This document shows positions 8,483-16,637 of a DNA stretch of 38,385 nucleotides, in pieces (position 1 is the stretch's first letter; every line of letters begins with the position of its first letter). Where the stretch lies: the NCBI GenBank assembly GCA_013286985.1, contig JABDEQ010000016.1, positions 1-38,385 of the forward strand. Direction: 5' to 3'. The position numbers and the translations under genes were made by a program. This stretch comes from Bacteroidota bacterium. GTDB taxonomy: Bacteria > Bacteroidota > Bacteroidia > Sphingobacteriales > Sphingobacteriaceae. Under the pieces are notes generated by a model. The model did no database searches, was not told the origin of the DNA, and saw only the letters and a list, made by a program, of their open reading frames with translations.

Positions 8483-8954
8483 AAAAAATTGATTTTATTT
8501 TGATTTAATTGGTTCAGGCACAATACCAACAGAAACCCAGGTCAAATAAATGAACTTTCTTAACTTAACCCACAATTAAAAAAACAGGCAAAAGCAGGCT
8601 CTAAAAGCCAGAATTCATCTCATTGTTTTTCAGCAGCAGGTAATTGTCACGTTTATATTGGTAAAACAAATTTAGATCAATTTATACGGTAAAAACAAAT
8701 AAAAAGTTCATAAATAATTGATTTAAAGCATATTATGTTAAATTCGATACGCTTTAAACACAATAACTAATTACCTGCAAAACAGCCTGAGAATACTTTA
8801 GGATTGTTTTTCATATCGAGAAATTTTATTTCTGATACGCTTGGCTCACATTTAATTTTCGAGAAAAAAAATTGATTGGATAAAATACAAATTCAGCGCA
8901 ATAGGAGCTTATCCCGTAAATAAGCCATAGCGTTGTTTATTTATGCGGGGATGA
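8483..8954. other. AT-rich intergenic region with operator-like palindromes
   Basis: No gene is visible. It should hold the promoter of the GH30-GH16 genes and the 3' end of the receptor gene. An inverted repeat, TTTAAAGCATAT (8722-8733) and ATACGCTTTAAA (8747-8758), differs at one base. GATACGCTT recurs near 8836 and again upstream of the GH5 gene (12560). No convincing TTTG/TAnnTTTG pair was found. Confidence 0.5.
8722..8758. promoter_or_regulatory. Inverted repeat upstream of GH30, candidate operator
   Basis: Arms TTTAAAGCATAT and ATACGCTTTAAA are 12 bases long with one mismatch, separated by 13 bases, about 240-275 bases before the GH30 start. The right half extends to CGATACGCTTTAA, whose first 12 bases recur in the same orientation upstream of the GH5 gene. 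A regulator site shared by the glucanase genes is an inference. Confidence 0.4.
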
Positions 8955-10853
8955 TTATTCTGTTTCTAAAACGAGTTTGCTCCAGCCTTTATCACTTGCA
9001 CTTTTGTTCTCTTTTTTTCGGCTGTTCATTACTTTTTTTATGCGGGAGCTATAGGCCCAGCAGGTACTTTGGCGGATAGATAAGATTTCTGATAGTTTGT
9101 GCGATGATATTTTTCCGTTGGTAGAGTACATTAAAAATATCATATAAAACGCCTTGTTAAGCGGTATCCGGGTGTTTTGCAACAAGGTATAAGCAATAAC
9201 CGATTCCTCGTAACCGCATTTTGAGCAGCGCCTGCTGTAAGGCAAATGCCCATGTCCATAATGTGTGTTAGCACATTTGCGGCAGGCATAGCCGTTTTCC
9301 CATTTCAAATCGGATAAGAATTTAAAACAGGTTTCACGATCAGGATATATTTTGCTAAATTCTTCAAAATCAACCTCGGTCGACATCACCCTATCGTGCG
9401 TTACCTTTTCAATATCCTGATGCAACATAGAATTATCATTTTCCAGCAGCACATTCATTCGCGAAATTTCCTCGGCCTGTTGTTTTAGTAATTGGTTAAC
9501 CAGTTTCAATTCGTCGTTCTGCTGCGCTATCAGTACCGATTTTTCTGACAGTTCCCGGGTGCGTTCGTGCACCTGATCTTCCAGGCTTTTATTTAAGGCA
9601 TCCTTTAGCTCATCGTTAAGTTTTAACTGTTTGATGACCAGCAACTGGGCCTCTTCTTCTTTCTTTTTCAGTATCCGCACTTTATCGCCTATGGCAAACG
9701 AAATAAAGATCATCTCCATAATAAAACAAAAACTTAAACTGTAATAAGCAGCAGCAGTTATCGGCAGCCACCATATATTCAATGCAATCAGCGTTTTGAT
9801 GATAAAGCCGGCAAACAAAAAAGAATATCCTATAACAAAAAAACGTGCAGCGCGGTAACCTTTTATCAGCACATAGCAGCCCGTAAAATAAATGAGCGAT
9901 AAGGGAATGATCTCAATTATTTTATACCTGAACCAATTTTCATTTACCGTTAAGCACAGTATAAAAAACAAAGTCCGCAGAGCCATTACCCACAAAATCA
10001 ATTTATTTAAACGCGGCGCATTAACTTTTACGTTCAATAAGCTTTGAGCAAACAACACCGAAAAGATACTGGCCGAAAACAAGGCAATACCATAGGCCTG
10101 ATGATTCCAGCCGGGTGACCCGGGCCAGATGTATTGATAGGCAATGCCATCAACACACATTTCATACAGGCCAATGCTCAGGTTATAGGCAATATAATAC
10201 AGGTACTGCTTTTGCCGCATGGCAATAAACATCATGAGGTTATACAACCCAAAAACCAGTATCATCCCATAAAAAATACCAAAGAAAAAATATTCATCGA
10301 GCGCATAACTGATAAACCAGTTTACTGACCGCAATACCATGATCACATTTACCGGCTGGTGCGATTTGATACGGATATAATAAACCTGAACACCTACAAG
10401 GCTATTGTTTAAATTGAGACTAAAGTTTTTGTGATGATACATCCGGGCGGCAAAAGGACGACTGCTGCCCAAAAAAGTTGCCGTATAGTTACCCTGTTTA
10501 TCGGGCGAGTAAACGGTTATGCTGTCAATAGTCTGATCAAAAAACTCCAGGATCCAATTATTGCGCGACTGCGGGTTGTGCATTATCCTGATACGGTACC
10601 AGTAAGCAACGTTAGGATCGGTTGTTACCGGAGTGGCATCCCTGTTTATTTTGAATTTAAAATCAAATTGAGGGCTTTTTACCTGGTTAAAGCTTAGGTT
10701 ACTGTGCACATCAGGCAGGCAGCTTACTTCACCATACCTGAATATTTGTTGTTTGGCGGTATCAGCAATTGTTACTGCAACCTGTGCACAAGCATTTGTG
10801 CAGGCAAGGCAAGCCCATACAGCAATAGAAAAACGCAATAAAAGTTTAACCAT
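8955..10853 (-). CDS. 7TMR-DISM membrane receptor fused to an IS1595-type zinc-ribbon/HTH
   Basis: 632 residues. Order: signal peptide (1-23), extracytoplasmic DISM-type beta domain (about 35-170), seven membrane segments (about 185-390), a long coiled coil (about 392-485), then a soluble tail. The tail has a four-Cys zinc ribbon (Cys524, 527, 543, 546) followed by a helix-turn-helix region (about 563-608). Spacing and wording (YSRRCSKCG, IPLNKAFYMIFLM, KLSEIL) match the N-terminal DNA-binding part of IS1595-family transposases. The DDE nuclease domain is absent and no terminal repeats were seen, so it is a host protein rather than an IS. I infer a one-step membrane receptor-transcription regulator. 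It lies between GH30 and GH5 on the same strand and may control them. Confidence 0.8.
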   Translation of the reverse strand: MVKLLLRFSIAVWACLACTNACAQVAVTIADTAKQQIFRYGEVSCLPDVHSNLSFNQVKSPQFDFKFKINRDATPVTTDPNVAYWYRIRIMHNPQSRNNWILEFFDQTIDSITVYSPDKQGNYTATFLGSSRPFAARMYHHKNFSLNLNNSLVGVQVYYIRIKSHQPVNVIMVLRSVNWFISYALDEYFFFGIFYGMILVFGLYNLMMFIAMRQKQYLYYIAYNLSIGLYEMCVDGIAYQYIWPGSPGWNHQAYGIALFSASIFSVLFAQSLLNVKVNAPRLNKLILWVMALRTLFFILCLTVNENWFRYKIIEIIPLSLIYFTGCYVLIKGYRAARFFVIGYSFLFAGFIIKTLIALNIWWLPITAAAYYSLSFCFIMEMIFISFAIGDKVRILKKKEEEAQLLVIKQLKLNDELKDALNKSLEDQVHERTRELSEKSVLIAQQNDELKLVNQLLKQQAEEISRMNVLLENDNSMLHQDIEKVTHDRVMSTEVDFEEFSKIYPDRETCFKFLSDLKWENGYACRKCANTHYGHGHLPYSRRCSKCGYEESVIAYTLLQNTRIPLNKAFYMIFLMYSTNGKISSHKLSEILSIRQSTCWAYSSRIKKVMNSRKKENKSASDKGWSKLVLETE

Positions 10854-10911
10854 ATTTATAGGTAGCTACATCATTGTTCAAAATCAGCCATGCAGCCGAT
10901 GAACAACCGTT

Positions 10912-10944
10912 TTATAATTGGTTTATTTAGGTAAACAATTATAA
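10912..10944. promoter_or_regulatory. Palindrome upstream of the receptor gene, candidate operator
   Basis: TTATAATTGGTTTA (10912-10925) and TAAACAATTATAA (10932-10944) are reverse complements except for one extra G, with a 6-base centre. They lie 59-91 bases before the receptor start. With no transcription run-out downstream this looks like a protein-binding site, possibly for autoregulation. Confidence 0.45.
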
Positions 10945-10999
10945 CAGTTTTCTTTTGCTAATCCTATTAAAGGTAAGGTTTACAGTTATTTAAGATTGG

Positions 11000-11095
11000 G
11001 GTGAGCCCCCTCAAAATCTCCCCCGGAAGGGGAGACTTTAACTTCACTCTTCTTTAAAACCCTCTCCTTTGGAGAGGGCAGGGTGAGGCTACGAA
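11000..11095. repeat. Dispersed double-hairpin repeat
   Basis: Two hairpins in tandem: TCTCCCC/GGGGAGA (11017-11023, 11029-11035) and CCCTCTCC/GGAGAGGG (11060-11067, 11071-11078), flanked by GGGTGAG words on both sides. This is a known style of dispersed Bacteroidota repeat. It lies just past the GH5 stop and probably terminates that transcript. Confidence 0.7.
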
Positions 11096-11111
11096 GTTTT
11101 TTGAATTCCGA

Positions 11112-12344
11112 TTATGGCTTCAGCCCTAATGCCTGGATATATCCTGTATTAGGGCGGCAGTTTTCAAATTTGCTGTAATCAATAAAATCAAACAATGCTT
11201 TTTTTATTGCTTCGCGATCAGCCGGCGCTGCTTTTCTGATGGCTGCAAAATCTTCTCTTGGCAGTTGGGTATAGGCAATCACCTTATCATAATTTGCCGG
11301 AACGTTAAAGGTTACAATTCCTTTGGTATTGTCCATTTTTTTGTAGGGCCAATAATGCCAGCCGATGTTATTTTCTTCCAGTGTTTTTTTGAAATCGCCT
11401 ACCCACTGGTCGGTATTTTCGCCGGTTTCGCCGCAATAAATGGGCACGTTGTATTTGTCTCTAAAGTCGATGTAGTCCTGTATAACTTCTTTGCCGGTGG
11501 TTTTAGTCCAGTATTTATGAAATTGATATACCAGTTTTGAATCAAACGGAGTACCGAAACAGCTAAAGTTACTATCCCATTGCGCACCACCTAAAAACAG
11601 GATGTGGTTTTTATCAACCTCGCGTATAGCTGCTGTAATTTGTTTGTAAGTAGGTTCAAGATAAGGGTTAAACTCATTTTTATCAAAATAAGTGGCAATG
11701 GGCTCATTCAATAAATCATAACCCATTACAGTGGTTTCATTTTTATAATGATCGGCTATCCTGCGCCAGATATTGGCTGTTAGCTCGCGCATAGCCGGGC
11801 TCTTAAACAGAAAAGGATAGCTGTAACCATCGTCAATATTATCGCCGGTTTGGCCACCGGGTGCGCAGTGCATATCTAAAATTACATATAAGCCTTCCTG
11901 TTTGCACCAGCCTATTACCCTATCCAGCAATACAAATCCACGGTTCGGATCTTTTTGTTCAAGGTAGTTTTCATCATTAAAAATGCGGTAATTAAACGGA
12001 ATACGAATTGAATTCATTCCCGTAGCTTTTAAATAATGGATATCGGCAGCGGTGATATAGGTATCCTGATACTTTTTCCAAAAGGCGCCGGCCTCTTCCT
12101 GACCCAATAATTCCAATATTGCTTCGTTAATTAAACGGGGTGCATTAATGTTGGTGAACTTAAACATATAGCCCTCGGGCACCAGCCAGTTGCCCAGATT
12201 TGTACCCCGTATTAAGAATGGCTTATTATCGGCACCGATAATTTCCTTTCCTTTTACTGAAATAAAATTCCCTTGCTGTGCTACTGCCACAAAAGGCAGT
12301 ACCAGAACCATTAAAATAAGTAATTGTAAACGAAATTTGTTCAT
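11112..12344 (-). CDS. Secreted GH5 glycoside hydrolase, probable beta-glucanase
   Basis: 410 residues with a Sec signal peptide (about 1-22, cleaved near AVAQQ) and no lipobox. The GH5 barrel shows RGTNLGNWLVPEGYMF (46-61), the conserved Arg in SIRIPFNY, acid/base Glu214 in DLLNEP and probable nucleophile Glu306 in YCGETGE. GNWLVPEG recalls the exo-beta-1,3-glucanase and beta-1,6-glucanase branches rather than classical cellulases. With GH16 and GH30 neighbours a role in beta-1,3/1,6-glucan breakdown fits. The substrate is inferred from context. Its upstream region carries a GATACGCTTTAA palindrome related to the one before GH30. Confidence 0.87.
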   Translation of the reverse strand: MNKFRLQLLILMVLVLPFVAVAQQGNFISVKGKEIIGADNKPFLIRGTNLGNWLVPEGYMFKFTNINAPRLINEAILELLGQEEAGAFWKKYQDTYITAADIHYLKATGMNSIRIPFNYRIFNDENYLEQKDPNRGFVLLDRVIGWCKQEGLYVILDMHCAPGGQTGDNIDDGYSYPFLFKSPAMRELTANIWRRIADHYKNETTVMGYDLLNEPIATYFDKNEFNPYLEPTYKQITAAIREVDKNHILFLGGAQWDSNFSCFGTPFDSKLVYQFHKYWTKTTGKEVIQDYIDFRDKYNVPIYCGETGENTDQWVGDFKKTLEENNIGWHYWPYKKMDNTKGIVTFNVPANYDKVIAYTQLPREDFAAIRKAAPADREAIKKALFDFIDYSKFENCRPNTGYIQALGLKP

Positions 12345-12363
12345 GATAAAATGCGTTTTGTTT

Positions 12364-12440
12364 TAGTTCATAGTTGATAGTTCATAGATCATGGTAGAAT
12401 AGCTTCCCAAATTAGGCCATGAACCATCAACTATGAACTA
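12364..12440. repeat. Inverted dispersed repeat (TAGTTCATAGTTGAT family)
   Basis: A left arm at 12364-12387 and a right arm at 12417-12440 pair at 22 of 24 bases around a 29-base centre. The right arm shares 18 identical bases with 503-520. Such elements are non-coding and common between genes of this group. Here it lies in the divergent region between the GH5 gene and modA. Confidence 0.7.
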
Positions 12441-12536
12441 CCACCTAATAAACTACAATAAAAATCCAGATTTGGCGACTAATATAGTACTATTAGCTGT
12501 TACCATTTACATACATTTACCGTAACAATTTTGAAA

Positions 12537-12571
12537 TAAAAAGCGTTTCGCAAAATACCGATACGCTTTAA
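12537..12571. promoter_or_regulatory. Imperfect palindrome upstream of GH5, candidate operator
   Basis: AAAGCGTTTCG (12540-12550) and CGATACGCTTT (12559-12569) form an imperfect palindrome around 8 bases. The right half extends to CGATACGCTTTA, which also lies upstream of GH30 (8745-8756) in the same orientation relative to the gene. A shared regulator is an inference. Confidence 0.4.
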
Positions 12572-12585
12572 TAACAATGTATATT

Positions 12586-12616
12586 AGCATTTCGGTAGTT
12601 TTTTAAACGAAATGCT
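12586..12616 (+). promoter_or_regulatory. Hairpin upstream of modA
   Basis: AGCATTTCG and CGAAATGCT are perfect 9-base arms around 13 bases, ending 31 bases before the chosen modA ATG. It could be an operator or a leader-RNA structure. It does not resemble the molybdenum-cofactor riboswitch. No T run follows on the plus strand. Confidence 0.4.
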
Positions 12617-12647
12617 GCTATAAGTGAACAACATAATACCAACAACT

Positions 12648-13394
12648 ATGAAACGTATATTTTTTTTGTTAGTTGCCATTCTCATTCTGTCAACCGGAAC
12701 ATTTGCCCAAACCATTAAGGTAGCCGCAGCAGCTAATCTGCAATCCATAATAAAAGTTTTACAGGCCGATTTTAAGAAAAAAACAGGAATAGAAATTGAA
12801 CCAATTATAAGTTCATCGGGCAATTTGGTGGCACAAATTAAAAATGGAGCACCATATGATATCTTTTTGTCGGCCGATATGGCTTTTCCTGAAACACTGT
12901 TTAAAGATGGTTTCAGCACTAAAAATCCGGTGGTTTATGCACGGGGCAGCCTAATTATTTGCAGTAACCAGGATATTGGCTTTGAGAATTGGGAAAGAAT
13001 ATTATTAACCCGCCGCATACAAAAAATAGCTATAGCCAATCCTGCCATTGCACCGTACGGCAAAGCGGCCGATGAAGTGCTGCAGAAAAAAGACATCCTT
13101 ATTAATATTAAATCAAAAATTGTTACCGGCGAGAGCATTTCACAGGTAAATACCTATATCACCACCGGTGTTGTTGACGTGGGCTTTACTACACAGGCTT
13201 TGGTAAAAGATCCGGCTAATAAAACAAAACTCTACTGGCAGGTTATTGATCCTGATTCATACTCGCCAATTGAACAGGGCATGGTTTTATTGAAACACGC
13301 AGAAACCAATGCCGATGCAGAAAAATTTTACCAATATATTTTAAGCCCGGCCGCCAGAGCTATATTTGTTGAATATGGTTACCTGGTAAAATAA
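12648..13394 (+). CDS. modA: Molybdate ABC transporter substrate-binding protein
   Basis: Binds molybdate (or tungstate) in the periplasm and delivers it to ModB. From the ATG at 12648 the protein has 248 residues and a signal peptide ending near GTFAQ. An upstream GTG at 12624 would add eight residues that spoil the signal peptide, so I reject it. Family features are VAAAANLQSIIKVL, SSSGNLVAQIKNGAPYDIF, the FLSADM segment and a YIxTGxVDVGF-like stretch. The modB ATG follows after 5 bases. A molybdenum-cofactor enzyme of the YedY type lies about 8 kb downstream. Confidence 0.93.
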   Translation: MKRIFFLLVAILILSTGTFAQTIKVAAAANLQSIIKVLQADFKKKTGIEIEPIISSSGNLVAQIKNGAPYDIFLSADMAFPETLFKDGFSTKNPVVYARGSLIICSNQDIGFENWERILLTRRIQKIAIANPAIAPYGKAADEVLQKKDILINIKSKIVTGESISQVNTYITTGVVDVGFTTQALVKDPANKTKLYWQVIDPDSYSPIEQGMVLLKHAETNADAEKFYQYILSPAARAIFVEYGYLVK

Positions 13395-13399
13395 AATTG

Positions 13400-14071
13400 A
13401 TGGATTTTGCCCCAATTTGGCTCACGTTAAAATTAGCATGCATTACCACCTTGCTATTGCTGGTTATTGGCTTGCCCGCGGCCTGGTGGCTTTCAAAAGG
13501 GCGATCATTCCTCAAAATTATTATCGAGGCCATTATTACCATGCCATTGGTTTTGCCGCCTTCGGTATTGGGTTTTTATTTGTTGCTGGCCTTTAGTCCG
13601 CAGCATGGGGTGGGCAAGTGGTTGCAGCAGGTGTTTAATATTCAGTTTGTGTTTTCATTTCAGGGTCTGGTGCTGGCCTCTGTTATTTATAGTATGCCCT
13701 TTATGTTGGGGCCAATTAAGTCGGCATTGCAGCAGTTACCGGTTTCGCTTTCCCAGGCATCCTACTCTTTGGGGAAAAGCAGGTGGCAAACCTTTATACG
13801 GGTACTGCTGCCTAATATTAAACCGTCATTATTAACAGCGGTAGTACTAACCTTTGCACATACCCTCGGCGAATTTGGGGTGGTGTTAATGATTGGGGGC
13901 AATATTCCAAATGTTACACGCGTGGCCTCTATAGCCGTTTACGACTCTGTTGAGCAGATGGATTATCATGCAGCCAATGTATATTCCTTTATTCTTTTTG
14001 CTATTACTTTTGTGTTGGTAACCGCTGTATTTATATTTAATAAGTATCAGCTAAAAAGTCCGCTGGAATGA
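13400..14071 (+). CDS. modB: Molybdate ABC transporter permease
   Basis: An inner-membrane permease of 223 residues with about five membrane segments. The cytoplasmic loop motif that contacts the ATPase is visible (HTLGEFGVVLMIGGNIP, about 155-171), as is VLPPSVLGFYLLL near the N-terminus. The first possible start is a TTG at 13397; the ATG one codon later is preferred. It lies 5 bases after modA and overlaps modC by four bases (ATGA), a tight operon. Confidence 0.93.
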   Translation: MDFAPIWLTLKLACITTLLLLVIGLPAAWWLSKGRSFLKIIIEAIITMPLVLPPSVLGFYLLLAFSPQHGVGKWLQQVFNIQFVFSFQGLVLASVIYSMPFMLGPIKSALQQLPVSLSQASYSLGKSRWQTFIRVLLPNIKPSLLTAVVLTFAHTLGEFGVVLMIGGNIPNVTRVASIAVYDSVEQMDYHAANVYSFILFAITFVLVTAVFIFNKYQLKSPLE

Positions 14072-14703
14072 TCTGCATCGACATAGAGAAAAAAATAAAG
14101 ACCTACCAGGGGCAGCAGGTGCTAAAAGTTTCTGGAGAGTTTACAACCGGGGGCATCACCAAAATCCACGGGCCATCAGGAACCGGGAAAACCACATTTT
14201 TAAAGATTGTCGCGGGGTTCATCGAGCCGGAGAAAGGGAATATTATCGTTAACAACAGCATCTGGCTCAATACTGCTTCAAAAATATCCTTATCGCCCCA
14301 AAAAAGAATGGCCGGCTTTGTTTTCCAGGACTATGCGCTTTTTCCCAACATGACGGTAAAAGAACATCTGGAATATGCCACGGCCGACGATGCGTGGATA
14401 AAACATTTGCTTGAAATTGGCAAACTGGAAACGCTTGCAACACATAAACCACTATACCTTTCGGGAGGCCAACAGCAACGCTTAGCTATTTTGCGGGCAT
14501 TGGCAACCAAACCCCAATTACTGCTGATGGATGAGCCATTTTCAGCCCTCGACCCGGAGAATAAAACAGCATTAATCAGCGAACTTAAGCTTGTATTTAA
14601 AGAATTGGGCACAACCGTATTTATGGTGAGCCACAATCCGCAGGAGCTGGAAGAGTTAGCTGCAGGTTCGGTTAATTCATCGGCACTTTTTATCGATAAT
14701 TAA
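14068..14703 (+). CDS. modC: Molybdate ABC transporter ATPase, short form without TOBE domain
   Basis: 211 residues containing only the nucleotide-binding domain: Walker A GPSGTGKTT, Q-loop VFQDYALFPNM, signature LSGGQQQR, Walker B LLLMDEP and the switch His in MVSHN. Classical ModC proteins are about 350 residues with a C-terminal molybdate-binding MOP/TOBE domain, which is absent here, so cytoplasmic molybdate feedback through ModC is not expected. It overlaps modB by four bases. The assignment rests on the modAB context as much as on the sequence. Confidence 0.9.
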   Translation: MICIDIEKKIKTYQGQQVLKVSGEFTTGGITKIHGPSGTGKTTFLKIVAGFIEPEKGNIIVNNSIWLNTASKISLSPQKRMAGFVFQDYALFPNMTVKEHLEYATADDAWIKHLLEIGKLETLATHKPLYLSGGQQQRLAILRALATKPQLLLMDEPFSALDPENKTALISELKLVFKELGTTVFMVSHNPQELEELAAGSVNSSALFIDN

Positions 14704-14720
14704 GAACTTAGTTTTTCAAA

Positions 14721-14751
14721 TTTGCGCGGTTGGTGTTTCTTTATATATTTG
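14721..14751 (+). promoter_or_regulatory. Bacteroidota-type promoter giving a nearly leaderless mRNA
   Basis: TTTG at 14721-14724 and TATATTTG at 14744-14751 are separated by 19 bases, an excellent fit to TTTG/TAnnTTTG. Transcription should start around 14756-14759, at or next to the ATG at 14757. Confidence 0.6.
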
Positions 14752-14756
14752 GTACA

Positions 14757-16637
14757 ATGAAAACCAAACCTATCCTAATTATTGCGGCCATTGTGATTAT
14801 ACTTGCCGGCACCATATTTTTTGTACGAAGCAAAACCTCGTTTAAAAGCAGCACCACCAACTCCACCGAACTCACTCAATTTTTGTACAAGTTTAACAAC
14901 AGCATAAACGAAGGAAATAAAGATACTTTGATATCTTGTTTTAGCAGTTATAAAAAGAATAAGGCATTTAAACAATTAGTGAATTTATTGTTGGGCAAAG
15001 ACAAAAATGGTGAAAAATTACTCGCTAACGTAAAGCTTGACCTTAACAACGAGGACATAAAAAACATTTACGGAGGCGTGGCTACTGTAACGATTCCCGT
15101 AAGTTTTAGCCATGGCGAGCTCGACGTCAAAGAATCGACGCTTATAATTAAAATATTAAAGGTTGCTACAGGTAAATTAAAAATTATAAAGATTGATGCG
15201 AAGCAATTTTTTACAGACTATGTGGCGTACGAGAATTTTATAAAAAGTAAGTCCATCCCCGATAAAGATATCTACAGCGCAATAACGCTGGAAGCATTTA
15301 AAACAGCAAGCCAGCTAAAAACAAGGTATGACAGTGTGCTTTGGTTTGAACACATTGACAACAAAACCTTTTATTATGTGATAAAAGGTCGATTAAATGA
15401 ACACTTTTACTGGGATGAAGATCAATATGCAAAAGAAGCCCATCAATACAAAATGGGGCTTGTAAATCCTGACTTGAAAGAAATCATTCCCCCTGAGTAT
15501 GATCTGGTACACAACATTGGAGGAACAATTGACGGCTTGGTAGAAGTAGAAATGAATGGTAAAAAAGGCCTTTATAATTTGCAGGGCAAAAATGTGGTAG
15601 TAGTTATATACGATCAGATAATTCCTTTAAATGACGATAATAATTTGGCATTATTAAGAAAGGACGATAACTACTTTTATTTTAAGAGAGATTCTACAGT
15701 CACTGATAAAATAGATGGTTTTAAAATAACAGATATATTACCAAAGATAAAGGGATTGGGCGATTCATACACCATTTCGGATAAAAGTTCCAAAAATATA
15801 ATGGAATTTAATTCGCGGGAAAATTTTACTACGATGGTTGTAACCCCATCATATCTAACTGACTTACAATTACTACCTAAGTTTATGAACTTTCAAAACC
15901 CTTTGCGACACGAACCCGAAGATGAAGCTGGGGACGGCGAGGGAAGTAATTCATTGAGTGTGAAATTTGACGGCGCTCGTAAAGAGGATGGTAACTGGTT
16001 TGAAAGTGCTTTTTATTCTGTTATTGATGATTACCTGGGTGCCAGATCCGGACTATATGAAACCAAGAGGGTTTTGCTGGTTGATAAGAAACAAAATAGA
16101 ATAAATGGATTTGCTTCCGGTGATTATTTTGGCAATGCAGAAGGCGGAGGTCCAATATCGGGAGCATGTGGCGAAAATTATTTACGTGCAATAAATGATA
16201 CATTATTTGAATTCAAAACTACATCTGTATTAGATCAATCCGCGTTAGGTTTGCACGAAGGTCCGTATTATCATTATCTGCATTTTCAAAATGGCAGGTT
16301 GGTTGCGTTGCAATGTAACAGAATATTTGCTTGTACTAAATTTGTGAAAATGGACGATTCTTACTTAAATGGATGTTTTGTTTTGGATGATAAAAACACC
16401 ATTGATCATCTCACTAAAGAGATGTTACAATATATGAAAAACGAAATATACGCCTCTTACGGTTATCAATTCAAAAGTGAGAAATGGACCGAGGCATTTG
16501 GAGGACGTTTTGACAGATATGACGGACCAAAGAATATTAACGTTAACGATTCATTAACCGACATAGAAAAATATAACATCAACTGGATAAACAGTAAACT
16601 AAATCAGCAGAAACAAAACACCCTCGCTGCACAATGA
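14757..16637 (+). CDS. WG-repeat-containing membrane-anchored protein, function unknown
   Basis: 626 residues from the ATG at 14757; an in-frame TTG upstream at 14730 lies inside the promoter and is rejected. An N-terminal membrane segment (about 5-24) anchors a large extracytoplasmic part. Residues about 235-300 hold WG-type beta repeats (YKMGLVNPDLKEIIPPEYD and GKKGLYNLQGKNVVVVIYD), found in diverse Bacteroidota proteins of unknown role. The rest is not recognised; it is polar, with an acidic EPEDEAGDGEG stretch and a few scattered Cys. Its stop overlaps the start of the next gene by four bases, so the two are coupled. Confidence 0.75.
   Translation: MKTKPILIIAAIVIILAGTIFFVRSKTSFKSSTTNSTELTQFLYKFNNSINEGNKDTLISCFSSYKKNKAFKQLVNLLLGKDKNGEKLLANVKLDLNNEDIKNIYGGVATVTIPVSFSHGELDVKESTLIIKILKVATGKLKIIKIDAKQFFTDYVAYENFIKSKSIPDKDIYSAITLEAFKTASQLKTRYDSVLWFEHIDNKTFYYVIKGRLNEHFYWDEDQYAKEAHQYKMGLVNPDLKEIIPPEYDLVHNIGGTIDGLVEVEMNGKKGLYNLQGKNVVVVIYDQIIPLNDDNNLALLRKDDNYFYFKRDSTVTDKIDGFKITDILPKIKGLGDSYTISDKSSKNIMEFNSRENFTTMVVTPSYLTDLQLLPKFMNFQNPLRHEPEDEAGDGEGSNSLSVKFDGARKEDGNWFESAFYSVIDDYLGARSGLYETKRVLLVDKKQNRINGFASGDYFGNAEGGGPISGACGENYLRAINDTLFEFKTTSVLDQSALGLHEGPYYHYLHFQNGRLVALQCNRIFACTKFVKMDDSYLNGCFVLDDKNTIDHLTKEMLQYMKNEIYASYGYQFKSEKWTEAFGGRFDRYDGPKNINVNDSLTDIEKYNINWINSKLNQQKQNTLAAQ

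Noticed and set aside
8955..9500. IS1595-type insertion sequence
   Set aside because: Only the zinc ribbon and HTH are present, in frame with a receptor. No DDE domain, inverted termini or target duplication were seen.
12624..12647. GTG start for ModA
   Set aside because: It would place eight polar residues before the signal peptide; the ATG at 12648 gives a normal leader.
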